Positions 43,799-52,847 of a DNA stretch of 64,000 nucleotides are shown here, piece by piece; position 1 is the first letter of the stretch, and each line of letters opens with the position of its first letter. The stretch comes from Agathobaculum sp. Marseille-P7918 (lineage in GTDB: Bacteria; Bacillota; Clostridia; Oscillospirales; Butyricicoccaceae): the NCBI RefSeq assembly GCF_900625105.1, contig NZ_UYYD01000001.1, forward strand, positions 62,001 through 126,000, given 5' to 3'. The notes beneath the pieces are model-generated. The model saw only the letters and a list, made by a program, of their open reading frames with translations, was not told where the DNA came from and made no database searches. A program made the translations under genes and the position numbers.

Positions 43799-44680
43799 TT
43801 GAATTTGTTCCATTTACGATACTTTGTGCAATTGGCGCATACGAAGCATTACACACAAACAGCAAAACAGTTATGTATTACGCAGCCCAGCCTCAGCCAT
43901 GCGATCGCGCAGTTGGAGGCGGAGTTGGGTGTGCCGCTGTTTGAAAAAACAGGGCGGAATACGGTTCTGACCCACTTCGGTGAGGAATTCCTGATTTGTG
44001 CGGAAAATACCCTGTCCACGTTGGATGAAGGGGTGGAAGCCATGCGGCGCAATGCGCGCGGAGAGGGGCTCATTCGTCTTGGCCTGCTGCGCACGCTGGG
44101 GGTCGAATATGTTCCGCGCCTCGCCGCCGGTTTTTTGAAAGCAAATCCCGGAAAGGATATTCGTTTCACCTTTCAAACCGGTGTAACACAGGAGTTGTTG
44201 GAAAAACTGTCCGCGAGACATTTCGATCTGGTTTTCTGCTCAAAACCGCCTGCGGAAATGGAGTTTACGGCAATTCCGGTCGATAAGCAGGATTTGGTTT
44301 TGATCGTTCCGCGCAATCATCCGTTGGCGGGGCGGCATTCGGTGGATTTGGAAGAGACCTTGCCTTATGAGCAAGTTTATTTTTCCAAGGAATCTGGTTT
44401 GCGGAACGTCGTGGATGGGCTGTATGCGCAGATCGGCGGGACGCCGCGGATCGCCTATGAAACGGAGGAGGATCAGGTGATTGCCGGACTGGTGGCGCAG
44501 GGCTTTGGCATCGCGGTTGTGCCGTATATGGAGATTTTGCTGCGGCTGGACGTGAAGATTATTCAGATCAGTCATCCTGCTTGGGAGCGGAATTTTTATG
44601 TGGTCAGTAATGACAAGGCGTTCCAGTCGCCGGCGGTTCGGCAATTTCGACAGTATATTTTGGATGGCGGCGAATTGTGA
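43799..44680 (+). CDS. LysR-family regulator of the shikimate/quinate operon
   Basis: The 293-residue protein has an N-terminal winged helix-turn-helix (HYTQTAKQLCITQPSLSHAI) and a periplasmic-binding-like effector domain from about residue 88. It is divergent from the six-gene operon, so it most likely activates it on binding shikimate or a relative. I place the start at TTG 43799, because GGAGGTGG lies 6 bases upstream and the HTH then begins at the usual distance; GTG/ATG codons from 43775 are alternatives. Confidence 0.88.
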   Translation: MNLFHLRYFVQLAHTKHYTQTAKQLCITQPSLSHAIAQLEAELGVPLFEKTGRNTVLTHFGEEFLICAENTLSTLDEGVEAMRRNARGEGLIRLGLLRTLGVEYVPRLAAGFLKANPGKDIRFTFQTGVTQELLEKLSARHFDLVFCSKPPAEMEFTAIPVDKQDLVLIVPRNHPLAGRHSVDLEETLPYEQVYFSKESGLRNVVDGLYAQIGGTPRIAYETEEDQVIAGLVAQGFGIAVVPYMEILLRLDVKIIQISHPAWERNFYVVSNDKAFQSPAVRQFRQYILDGGEL

Positions 44681-44766
44681 GTCTTTACCAATAATAAAGA
44701 TCGTTTTTTTACCCCATAGATAGAATCGATCGTTTGATAAACAGAATACATTGTGCAGTGATGTAT

Positions 44767-44803
44767 AAAAAAACAGACTTGCAGTTTGCAAGTCTGTTTT
44801 TTC
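44767..44803. terminator. Bidirectional terminator between lysR and zupT
   Basis: AAACAGACTTGCA/TGCAAGTCTGTTT stem with A and T runs on the two sides. Confidence 0.9.
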
Positions 44804-44813
44804 ATCCAATGCT

Positions 44814-45617
44814 TTACAAAAATAGCAGCAGGCTGACAGCCATGACAGCCATCCCGGAAATCAGTCCGTAGATGGACAGGTGATGCTCTCCATATTCCCG
44901 CGCGGCAGGCAGCAGTTCATCGAAAGAGATGAACACCATGATACCGGCTACGCCTGCAAAGAGAATGCCGAATACCGTTGGATTCATGATTGGACGGAGC
45001 AGCAGCCATCCCAGCAGCGCGCCGACCGGTTCGGACAGTCCGGAAAGAAAGGAATACCCGAACGCGCGATATCGGGAACCGGTGGCCTGATAGATCGGCA
45101 CGGAGACCGCAATGCCTTCCGGAATGTTGTGAATCGCAATGGCGACCACAATAGGAATCGCCACGCTGGGCTCTTGCAGGGCGGATACAAAGGTGGCAAG
45201 TCCCTCCGGGAAATTATGAATTGCGATGGCCAGCGCCGTGAACAGACCCATGCGCATCAGGCGATTCGGATGCGGCATGTCGCTGCTTGTTTGCTCCATG
45301 GATTTGACTTCGTGGGGATTTTCCTCCGATGGGATTAATCGGTCGATCAGAGCGATCAGTAGCATGCCGCCGAAAAAGGAGATAACGGTGACCCAGTTGC
45401 CGAGTCGGTCCCCCAACTGGGGAAGCAGATATTCCCGTGCCTTGGAGAAAATCTCGATCATGGATACATAAATCATGACGCCTGCGGAAAATCCAAGCGC
45501 AACCGAAAGAAATTTTCGGTTGGTTTGCCGGCAGAGGAAGGCAATGCAGCTGCCGATTCCCGTGCTGAGTCCTGCGAGCAGCGTCAGGGAGAACGCAAGA
45601 AAAAGTGATTGATTCAA
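44814..45617 (-). CDS. zupT: ZIP-family metal transporter (ZupT)
   Basis: The 267-residue protein has about eight transmembrane segments. The ZIP metal-site helices read AIAIHNFPEGLATF and AIAIHNIPEGIAV. ZupT proteins import divalent cations, chiefly Zn, also Fe, Mn and Co. A His-poor cytoplasmic loop (EENPHEVKSMEQTS) links helices 3 and 4. Translation starts at TTG 45617 behind AGGAGG. A strong promoter and an 18-base dyad lie upstream, which suggests metal-dependent control. Confidence 0.92.
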   Translation of the reverse strand: MNQSLFLAFSLTLLAGLSTGIGSCIAFLCRQTNRKFLSVALGFSAGVMIYVSMIEIFSKAREYLLPQLGDRLGNWVTVISFFGGMLLIALIDRLIPSEENPHEVKSMEQTSSDMPHPNRLMRMGLFTALAIAIHNFPEGLATFVSALQEPSVAIPIVVAIAIHNIPEGIAVSVPIYQATGSRYRAFGYSFLSGLSEPVGALLGWLLLRPIMNPTVFGILFAGVAGIMVFISFDELLPAAREYGEHHLSIYGLISGMAVMAVSLLLFL

Positions 45618-45640
45618 TGAAATCCTCCTGAATAAATAAG

Positions 45641-45658
45641 AGTTAGATGTAACTAACT
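45641..45658 (-). promoter_or_regulatory. Dyad in the zupT leader
   Basis: AGTTAG-N6-CTAACT, a perfect 6-base-arm repeat between the transcription start and the zupT ribosome site. It may be a metalloregulator operator; I cannot assign the regulator. Confidence 0.45.
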
Positions 45659-45700
45659 GTGATGCAAAAAATATGGGGCATCCTTGCCTCTTATGCTTAT

Positions 45701-45729
45701 ATTATAGTAATTCAGTATGAATTTGTCAA
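45701..45729 (-). promoter_or_regulatory. zupT promoter
   Basis: On the minus strand TTGACA, 17-base spacer, TATAAT: a consensus sigma-A promoter. Confidence 0.85.
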
Positions 45730-45771
45730 GCGTGGATGCACGAGATTGTCTCTTGCTGCTTTGTGCTTGAC

Positions 45772-45808
45772 AAAAAGCAGAACACCGCAGAAGTTTCTGC
45801 GGTGTTCC
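45772..45808 (-). terminator. Terminator of the serine operon
   Basis: GAACACCGCAGAA/TTCTGCGGTGTTC stem; read on the minus strand it is followed by TGCTTTTT. Confidence 0.88.
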
Positions 45809-45835
45809 GATCGCGTATGGATGCTGACGCGAAAT

Positions 45836-46705
45836 TCAACTGCACCGGCCGCACAATTCGCAGGCCGAAGGGGTGACGGCGCAGCCGCCCAATGCGGTTT
45901 CGCGCAGTTCGATGGGAATACGGCGGCCGACAGCATACATGGTTGCAAGCATTTCGTCAAACGGGATCAGCTGCTGTACACCGCTGAGCGAGAGCTCGGC
46001 CGCAATCAGGGCATTGGCAACACCGGCGGCGTTGCGGTTCTGGCAGGGGTATTCGACCAGACCGCCAACCGGATCGCACACCAGACCGAGCATGTTCATC
46101 AATACGGTGGAGGCAGCGTCCAAACTTTGCTCAGGGGTGCCGCCCATCAATTCCACGGTTGCGGAGGCCGCCGTGGCAGCGGCGACGCCGATCTCCGCCT
46201 GACATCCGCCGACGGCGCCGGCAACCGTTGCGTTGCGCATGGCCAGATAGCCCACGGCACCGGCGTTGAAGAGCGCATCGATCAGGCGGCTGTCGGAGAT
46301 TTTGTAGCAGTCCTGCAGCGCCAGCAGCAGACCGGGCACCACACCGGCAGAGCCAGCGGTGGGCGCTGCGACAATCAGGCCCATGGATGCGTTGACTTCC
46401 AGAACAGCCATGGCGTAGGTCATGGCCTTGGTCAGCACATCGCCGCAGATCGCTTTGCCCTTGGCGGCATGGCTGGATATTTTTTTCGCTTCGCCGCCGA
46501 TCAGACCGCCCATGGATTTCAGGGGGCTTTTTAGCGGTTGGGTTGCGGAATTGCGCATGATCTCCAAGGCGCGCGCCATGCGGTGATCCACCATGTCGCG
46601 GGTCGTTTCGCCCAGAACACATTCCCGGCGGCGCATGATCTCAGAGATCAGACATTGGTCCTGCCGGCATAATTCCAGCAGTTCTTTGGCAGATTTGAAA
46701 TCCAT
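45836..46705 (-). CDS. sdaAA: L-serine ammonia-lyase, iron-sulfur-dependent, alpha subunit
   Basis: The 289-residue catalytic subunit of the [4Fe-4S] serine dehydratase converts L-serine to pyruvate and ammonia. Conserved stretches include SPLKSMGGLIGGEA, APTAGSAGVVPG and GLVCDPVGGLVEYPC, plus C-terminal cysteines (SACELCGRC) that contribute cluster ligands. It follows sdaAB by 14 bases with AGAGAGGG upstream. It is oxygen-sensitive, consistent with an anaerobe. Confidence 0.94.
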   Translation of the reverse strand: MDFKSAKELLELCRQDQCLISEIMRRRECVLGETTRDMVDHRMARALEIMRNSATQPLKSPLKSMGGLIGGEAKKISSHAAKGKAICGDVLTKAMTYAMAVLEVNASMGLIVAAPTAGSAGVVPGLLLALQDCYKISDSRLIDALFNAGAVGYLAMRNATVAGAVGGCQAEIGVAAATAASATVELMGGTPEQSLDAASTVLMNMLGLVCDPVGGLVEYPCQNRNAAGVANALIAAELSLSGVQQLIPFDEMLATMYAVGRRIPIELRETALGGCAVTPSACELCGRCS

Positions 46706-46719
46706 CTTTTTCCCTCTCT

Positions 46720-47388
46720 CTACGGTTCTACGATCATAACGTCATGCACATTGGGATTGTTGCGCAGCGGTTCTGCAATCCCCTCCGGGAAGCGCCCGTC
46801 GGATTCCACGATGGTATAGGCGGTGTTGCCCTTGGATTCGCGGAACAGGCGCATGAAGGCAATATTGACATTGCTGTCGCTGAGCACTTTGGTGATATGC
46901 GCGACCACGCCGGGCTTGTCCTGCTGGACAACGATGACGGTGCTGTAATCGCCGGTGAAATCCACGGAAACGCCGTTGATGCGGGAAATACGCACCTTGC
47001 CGCCGCCCAAGGATTCACCGCGAACCGTCATCACTTGTCCGCGTGCGTTTTCCATCCGGATATCGACCGTGTTGGGATGCACATCGGTTTCGGTTTCGCA
47101 CGGGGTGAAGCTGTAAGCGAGACCGCGCTCCGCGGCGATCTGGAACGAGTTGCGGATGCGGATATCATCTGTGCTGAAGCCCATCATGCCGCCCAGCAGG
47201 GCACGGTCGGTGCCGTGCCCGTGATAGGTTTTGGAAAACGAACCATACAGGATAAAATCCACTTTTTTCAGCGGGGGAGCGATCATCTTATGCGCCAGAA
47301 AGGCAATGACGGCGGCGCCGGCTGTGTGGGAGCTGGAGGGGCCGATCATATTCGGCCCCAGAACATCGAAAACACTGACATAGGACAT
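46720..47388 (-). CDS. sdaAB: L-serine ammonia-lyase, iron-sulfur-dependent, beta subunit
   Basis: The 222-residue beta subunit has the N-terminal domain signature GPNMIGPSSSHTAGA and a C-terminal ACT domain (VVQQDKPGVVAHITKVL) that usually senses serine. ATG 47388 has AAGGAGAAC just upstream; the longer frame to 47466 extends into the transporter gene and lacks a site. It lies between the transporter and sdaAA. Confidence 0.94.
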   Translation of the reverse strand: MSYVSVFDVLGPNMIGPSSSHTAGAAVIAFLAHKMIAPPLKKVDFILYGSFSKTYHGHGTDRALLGGMMGFSTDDIRIRNSFQIAAERGLAYSFTPCETETDVHPNTVDIRMENARGQVMTVRGESLGGGKVRISRINGVSVDFTGDYSTVIVVQQDKPGVVAHITKVLSDSNVNIAFMRLFRESKGNTAYTIVESDGRFPEGIAEPLRNNPNVHDVMIVEP

Positions 47389-47416
47389 TGCAGTTCTCCT
47401 TATCTGATGCGGAAAA

Positions 47417-48637
47417 TCAGGATTTGACAGAAGATTTGTTGATGAATTTCCGATAAATGGTGTCAACGATCACGCCGATCGCGTTGTCACCGGATACGTT
47501 GCACGCGGTGCCGAAGGAATCCTGCGTGATGTACAGCGCAACCATGATCGCGCAGATCGGGCCGCTGGGGTCGCCGGCTTCCGCACCGAAGATCATATAC
47601 AGGAAGGGCAGTGCGGTCATGATCGAGCCGCCGGGCGCGCCGGGAGAGGCGACCATCGCAATGCCGAGCGTCATGACGAAGGGAACCACCGTGGCAAGGC
47701 TGATCGGAATCTGGTTCATCAGGCAGACTGCGGTAGCGCAGGCGGTAATGGTGATCATCGAACCCGCCATATGGATGTTGGCGCACAGTGGAACGACAAA
47801 ATTGCGGATTTCTTCGGAAACGCCGTCCGCTTCTGCGCATTGCAGGTTGACCGGAATGGTGGCGGCGGAAGACTGCGTGCCCAGCGCCGTGGCATAACCG
47901 GGGATCTGATTCTTGATGAGCGCAAAGGGGTTTTTGCGGCTGACCAGGCCGGCGATGGTGAACTGGATCACGATGCAGATCAGGTGCATGATGATGACAA
48001 CCAGGAATACCTTCCATAGGATGCCCAGAATTGCGAAGGTTTTACCGGATTTGGTCATATCGGTGAACGTACCGCAGATGTAAAGCGGCAGCAGCGGGAT
48101 GATGACCGCGTGCAGGACCTTGTCGATGATGCCGGAGAAATCGCTGATTCCATTATATAAGGTATCTCCGATGGTTTTTCCGCGTAGTGTGGACAGACAC
48201 AGACCGAGCACAAAAGCCAGAACAACTGCGGAAAGAGTGTCCATCAGGGCGGGGAGATTCAGGCTGAAATAGGTCTCCAGCGAATTTTCTGCGGTGGCGG
48301 AAATCTGCTCGAGTGCGTCGGCGCTCATAAAACTGGGGAACAGGTTATGCGCAACAAGATAGGAGGCCGAGCCGGCAATCAGGGTGGAACCATAGGCAAG
48401 AATGACGGTGATCAGCAGCAGCTTGCCCGCGCCGTTTTTCAGATTGGCGATACCCATGGTGACATAAGCCAGAATCATCAGCGGGATGACAAATGAGAGG
48501 AAGGTGCTGAAAAGCGTGGATGCGGTCACCACGACCCGGCAAAACCATTCCGGCAGGAACTGGCCGAAAAGGATACCGACGATGATTGCGATGACGAGTT
48601 TGGGGAGCAGGCCGAGTTTGAATTTTTTCTTGTCCAT
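47417..48637 (-). CDS. Dicarboxylate/amino-acid:cation symporter (DAACS family), probable serine uptake
   Basis: The 406-residue member of the glutamate/serine symporter family has eight membrane helices with two re-entrant hairpins. The hairpin-2 and TM8 region lies around GIAMVASPGAPGGSI and GDNAIGVIVDTIY. It is first in an operon with both serine dehydratase subunits, so serine (perhaps also threonine) is the likely substrate, driven by Na or H. AGGAGG precedes ATG 48637. Confidence 0.9.
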   Translation of the reverse strand: MDKKKFKLGLLPKLVIAIIVGILFGQFLPEWFCRVVVTASTLFSTFLSFVIPLMILAYVTMGIANLKNGAGKLLLITVILAYGSTLIAGSASYLVAHNLFPSFMSADALEQISATAENSLETYFSLNLPALMDTLSAVVLAFVLGLCLSTLRGKTIGDTLYNGISDFSGIIDKVLHAVIIPLLPLYICGTFTDMTKSGKTFAILGILWKVFLVVIIMHLICIVIQFTIAGLVSRKNPFALIKNQIPGYATALGTQSSAATIPVNLQCAEADGVSEEIRNFVVPLCANIHMAGSMITITACATAVCLMNQIPISLATVVPFVMTLGIAMVASPGAPGGSIMTALPFLYMIFGAEAGDPSGPICAIMVALYITQDSFGTACNVSGDNAIGVIVDTIYRKFINKSSVKS

Positions 48638-48683
48638 AAGCGAAACAACCTCCTATAATTTTGCTCAATTTTCCCTTGACCCT

Positions 48684-48713
48684 TTGTTGAAATTAGTATA
48701 TTCTGTTTATAAT
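48684..48713 (+). promoter_or_regulatory. Promoter of the serine-locus LysR gene
   Basis: TTGTTG, 18-base spacer, TATAAT; it overlaps the oppositely oriented operon promoter. Confidence 0.5.
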
Positions 48714-48723
48714 GATAAGTCAA
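48695..48723 (-). promoter_or_regulatory. Promoter of the serine operon
   Basis: On the minus strand TTGACT, 17-base spacer, TATACT. It overlaps the lysR promoter, so the two directions probably exclude each other. Confidence 0.75.
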
Positions 48724-48793
48724 ATTCATAAATTTAATATTATTGTTTCAAAATTTTAATACTAAAAATGCAATCGAAAAGAGGCGCGTTGAT

Positions 48794-49684
48794 ATGGAGT
48801 TGCGACAGATCAGCACATTCATCCGGGTTGCTCAATTCAAGAGTTTTTCCAAGGCAGCGGAAAGCCTGGGATATTCGCAGTCCGCTGTGACTGTGCAGAT
48901 TCATCAGCTGGAAGAAGAACTTCACACCCGTCTGTTTGACCGGATGGGTAAACGGATTGCCCTGACCGATCCGGGCGCGCAGTTCCTCGAACGCGCGTAT
49001 GAGGTGCTCAATGAAGTCAACAAAGCAAGGCTTTCGGTTTCGGACGCAGGAGAACTGCATGGACGCTTACATATCGGAACGATCGAATCCCTGTGTTACT
49101 TTAAGCTGCCCGCTGTTCTCAAATTATACTGGGAACGACACCCGAAGGTGGTCATCAATGTGACCATCGGGGAACCGGAACATTTGATTGAACAAATGGA
49201 GCGCGGCGAATTGGATATGATCTATATTTTGGATGAGCCACAGTATAACAACAACTGGCGCAAGCTGATGGAGCAGCGGGAAGAAGTTGTGTTCGTGGCT
49301 TCGGCTGCGCTTGGAGAGGAGATGCGTGGCATTTCCGATCTCAGGTTGGAGCAGCTGCTTGATCAGCCGTTTTATCTGACAGAGCGTGATGCCAACTACC
49401 GCCGTGTATTGGATCGGTTCCTTGCTTCCCGCGAAACCATTCTGACGCCGTTTTTGGAATGCAGTGATACGTCCTTCATCATCAAAATGCTGGAGAATAA
49501 TCGGGGGATTTCACTTTTGCCATGGTATGCGGTGGAGCAAAGCGTCCGGCAGGGAAAACTGTCCCTGCTGAGAGTGAGTAATTTTCATGTTTCCCTGTAT
49601 CGTCAGATTTTCTCGCACAAAGAAAAATGGCACACCAGAGAAATGAATGAATTTGTGCGCCTGGTTGAGGAAATCAATCGCTGA
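48794..49684 (+). CDS. LysR-family regulator of the serine operon
   Basis: The 296-residue protein has the winged HTH MELRQISTFIRVAQFKSFSKAA...LGYSQSAVTVQI at the N-terminus and an effector-binding domain from about residue 90. It is divergent from the serine transporter/dehydratase operon, which it probably controls. ATG 48794 follows AGAGG; the ORF upstream to 48743 lacks a site and lies before conserved HTH residues. Confidence 0.88.
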   Translation: MELRQISTFIRVAQFKSFSKAAESLGYSQSAVTVQIHQLEEELHTRLFDRMGKRIALTDPGAQFLERAYEVLNEVNKARLSVSDAGELHGRLHIGTIESLCYFKLPAVLKLYWERHPKVVINVTIGEPEHLIEQMERGELDMIYILDEPQYNNNWRKLMEQREEVVFVASAALGEEMRGISDLRLEQLLDQPFYLTERDANYRRVLDRFLASRETILTPFLECSDTSFIIKMLENNRGISLLPWYAVEQSVRQGKLSLLRVSNFHVSLYRQIFSHKEKWHTREMNEFVRLVEEINR

Positions 49685-49730
49685 GATATATTCTGCGAAC
49701 CTTTGCTAGTAAGAGTCATCAATACAGGCT

Positions 49731-50100
49731 TTATTCGCGGTGCGAGCAGGGATGGAGCATACCGTTTCGGGAAGCACATGATGCAGCATATGATAGGGAA
49801 ATCACGTGCTTTTGATAGGCGGTCAATATTATGCCAGCGATAGCCGCGTACTCCATCGGCCGGACATTTTTATCGCAGGGAATACGGGCGAAACAGGCGT
49901 CATTTTTGCTGCAGCTTCGCAATGGTCGGATTACTGTCCACTGTATACCTCTGCTGCATTTCAATCAGATCATGATGTTTTTTCCGGGGCGGAATGTTGG
50001 ATGCTGTCGATGGAACCCATTTGACGGACGCGGAAATGCGCGTTATGCATCCTGATGAGTACAGCGATGTGTTGGAAAATACGCTTTTGCTGGCATAAAA
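49731..50100 (+). pseudogene. Degenerate remnant related to the protein at 52848
   Basis: No intact gene. Bases 49871-49940 align with 53250-53320, inside the copper-amine-oxidase-like gene, at roughly three-quarters identity by eye, including the stretch encoding QASFLLQLRNGRI (versus QASLLPQLRHGRI). A one-base deletion near 49890 and stops in the remaining frames break the reading frame. The rest of the segment is too diverged to align by eye. Confidence 0.5.
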
Positions 50101-50114
50101 CAGTATGGGATTGA

Positions 50115-50444
50115 GTCCAGCTGGATGCTGCCGGATTCCTTCTTAGGGGAAACGCTTTGCATCCAACAGTCACGCTTTTTTATAAATCGCAGTGCGTGGT
50201 TTACTCACATTTACGAAAACTACGAACCGGTTCTTCTCATGCAAACTTTGATTTTTCTGATCCTGCAGATATGGTGTGTTACAATTTGACTACCGGCGAA
50301 CCACTGAGCAGTCCAGCACTGGGGAAAAGCAGTTTTGAACAAGAGTGCGAAATCTTGCTGCGGACGGTAATAGGATCTGCGCTGTCAAAAGTCAGAAAAG
50401 TAGATGAATCGAATCGAGAAGATGATGCGTCTATATTATTATAG
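50115..50444 (+). pseudogene. 5' portion of a frameshifted surface-protein gene
   Basis: An open frame without a start codon in good context encodes FDFSDPADMVCYNLTTGEPL and continues to a TAG at 50442. It overlaps the next frame, which carries on with YYRVFATKDTEK. The join lies in a short TAT/ATT repeat at about 50430-50445, a likely slippage site. No signal peptide is found. I read it as the N-terminal part of the SLH protein that follows. Confidence 0.4.
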
Positions 50445-51342
50445 AGTATTTGCCACCAAAGACACAGAGAAAGTCATGATCCCTGCAGGACGGTACGAGG
50501 AACTTCGGTTTTCCTATGATTACGGTACAGATGATGAGACGGTCTGGTGCTTCCATGATGGCAAACTGTGTGCCATTTACGACAAGCAAGGGCGCAAAAT
50601 TGCGACTGCACCAATCCCCATAGAGGACTGCACGCACGATGGTGGTTATGATTGGCCGCAGCTTGGTTTGTATTCAGCGGGGGATCGCATCTATACGACA
50701 GATGGTGATTGCATCCTACAGGCAGATCTTCTGCGTACCGAATGGTCTGGAAATGCGATCTACATCCAGCGGAATGGAAAGTGGCAAGTTGCGATGCTGC
50801 ACCCCTATGATGGGTCACCTTCTGCATGGGCTGAGCCGGAGATTAACGCGGCAGAGAGCGCCGGGATACTGCCGGATGCTCTAAAAGTGAGCTGGGATAT
50901 GCCGATCAGCAGAGAGGACTTCTGCGTGCTGGTGATGCAGGCGCTGCACCAGCAAGGAATTGCGGTAGACGATCCTTCGATTTCTGATCCGTTTACAGAT
51001 ACCAGTCATGAGGATGTGGTGGAAGCCTATGCACTCGGAATCGTAAACGGTGTGGGAAACGGGCGGTTCGCTCCGGACGAGTCCATTACTCGAGAGGAAG
51101 CGGCCAAAATGCTTTGGAAAGCAGCCATTTTACTAGGATACCAAGCAACGGATGAGCCGCTGTCCTTTGCGGATCAAAATAAGATTTCTGATTGGGCGCT
51201 GGAATCGGTAAATGCCATTTCTTCCATCAGCGGTGCTGGCCGACCTGTCATGCATGGAACAGGAAATAACCGTTTCTCGCCAAAAGGTTCTTATACACGG
51301 GAGCAGGCCGCAGCCACGGTTTACCGCCTATATATCGGTTAG
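50404..51342 (+). CDS. SLH-domain protein, probably 5' truncated by frameshift
   Basis: The frame encodes 312 residues but lacks a signal peptide, which SLH proteins need. Residues 20-130 form a domain of unknown type (GRYEELRFSYDYG, WCFHDGKLCAIYDKQG). Residues 150-310 contain SLH repeats: DALKVSWDMPISREDF, FTDTSHEDVVEAYALGIVNG with FAPDESITREEAAKML, and FSPKGSYTREQAAATV. The ribosome site before ATG 50404 is poor. It probably forms one broken gene with 50115-50444. Confidence 0.6.
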   Translation: MNRIEKMMRLYYYRVFATKDTEKVMIPAGRYEELRFSYDYGTDDETVWCFHDGKLCAIYDKQGRKIATAPIPIEDCTHDGGYDWPQLGLYSAGDRIYTTDGDCILQADLLRTEWSGNAIYIQRNGKWQVAMLHPYDGSPSAWAEPEINAAESAGILPDALKVSWDMPISREDFCVLVMQALHQQGIAVDDPSISDPFTDTSHEDVVEAYALGIVNGVGNGRFAPDESITREEAAKMLWKAAILLGYQATDEPLSFADQNKISDWALESVNAISSISGAGRPVMHGTGNNRFSPKGSYTREQAAATVYRLYIG

Positions 51343-51501
51343 GGAATCGGGGCAAAAAAGCAAATCCTTTGCAAGTCACCGGCCAAGCCGGTGGCTTTTG
51401 CTTACAAATACAAAGGACAACAATCAGATGGGTAGGGGCGGTACATTGGTGAAAAAAACGGTCTTATCCCATGCTATTCTATAGATGAGGAGGTTGGTAA
51501 C

Positions 51502-52794
51502 ATGAAAAAACTCACAGTTATTTTCCTTGCTGCGCTGTTTTTCTGCCTATCGCCGGCATATGCAGCGACTACGGAGCAAAACAGGGGGATCACTTGGTCG
51601 GTAGACGGGACAACGCTGACCATCAGCGGCGAAGGAGCTATACCGGACTATGCCGACCCCAACCATAACTTCAACAACGAATCCATAGCCCCTTGGTATG
51701 GCATGAATATTGAAAAAGTAATCATTGAGGAAGGCGTTACACGTATCGGACAACTATCATTTTTGAAAATGAATAATTTGAAAACTGTGGAACTTCCCTC
51801 TACGGTTGCTGAAGTTGGATGTTGGGCATTTTCACAGTGTCCAATTACTTCTATCACCTTTTCTGGACCTGTATATTTGGAAAATAATGTTTTTGAAGGG
51901 TGCGAGGAATTATATTCCATTATATTTGAAAGTCCTGCTACCTTTTCGAATTTGTCCTTATCAAATTGCCCCAGCTTAACTGCATTACATTTCCCGGATG
52001 GTACAACGGATTTGGGTTGGGCTCCGTTTTATAACGGCTCTTTGAAAGCAGTCTGGATTCCTGATAGCGTACAAAATGGCGAAGATATCTTCATGTCATG
52101 GGGAAGTGCAGACGGCACATGGAATTACAGAGGTCTGACGGTGTATGGGGAAGCAAGTTCATTTATTGAAGGAGAATGCGAAAAAGATAATATAACCTTT
52201 GTCGCTCGTGCAGAAACTCCAAGCCTGACGTTTTTCCGTGGACAGGCCAAATATCCTGCTGGGAAATTCCAAGATATTGCTGCATCGCAAGAGTCTGCGG
52301 TCAAAACCGTTTATGAGCTCGGCATCATGAATGGCCAGTCCGACAGCCGCTTTGCGCCGTCCGGTTCGCTGACTGTGGCCGAAGCGGTAAAAATGGCGGC
52401 GATGGTGCATAACACTTATAACGGCTTTCAGGGTGTATTTCCGATTCGGGCGCAGGGTGCAGCGTGGTATCAGCCTTATGTAGACTACTGTGTTGCGCTG
52501 GGAATCATGACCGGGACAGAATTTGACGATTATAACCAACCGGCTACACGCGCACAGATGGCATACCTGTTTGCAAATGCACTGCCGGAACAGGAACTGG
52601 CAGAGATCAGTGATATGTCCGCATTTCCGGATGTCACGGACCAAACCCCTTATTTTGAAAGCATTTTAGCACTGCAAAAGGCCGGCATCGTGATCGGAGA
52701 TGAAAAAGGATATCGTCCGAATGATACGATTTCTCGTCTGGAAGCGGCCATCATCATTTCCCGCGAAGCTGTACCGGATATGAGAGTTTCGTAA
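51502..52794 (+). CDS. Secreted BspA-type leucine-rich repeat protein with SLH repeats
   Basis: The product has 430 residues. A signal peptide (about 1-22, ending AYAAT) is followed by a BspA/LRR_5 domain (ITWSVDGTTLTISGEGAIPD; then repeats such as MNNLKTVELPSTVAEVGCWAF). From about residue 255, three SLH repeats follow (FQDIAASQESAVKTVYELG, an AWYQPYVDYCVALGIMTG repeat, and FPDVTDQTPYFESILALQKAG). It is likely a wall-attached adhesin-like protein. The first half is AT-richer than the surrounding genome, suggesting acquisition. AGGAGG precedes ATG 51502. Confidence 0.85.
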   Translation: MKKLTVIFLAALFFCLSPAYAATTEQNRGITWSVDGTTLTISGEGAIPDYADPNHNFNNESIAPWYGMNIEKVIIEEGVTRIGQLSFLKMNNLKTVELPSTVAEVGCWAFSQCPITSITFSGPVYLENNVFEGCEELYSIIFESPATFSNLSLSNCPSLTALHFPDGTTDLGWAPFYNGSLKAVWIPDSVQNGEDIFMSWGSADGTWNYRGLTVYGEASSFIEGECEKDNITFVARAETPSLTFFRGQAKYPAGKFQDIAASQESAVKTVYELGIMNGQSDSRFAPSGSLTVAEAVKMAAMVHNTYNGFQGVFPIRAQGAAWYQPYVDYCVALGIMTGTEFDDYNQPATRAQMAYLFANALPEQELAEISDMSAFPDVTDQTPYFESILALQKAGIVIGDEKGYRPNDTISRLEAAIIISREAVPDMRVS

Positions 52795-52847
52795 AAGTGG
52801 ATGAAGGTAGGACTGTTAAGGGTAGGATGAATAGGAGGGAAGGGCCT

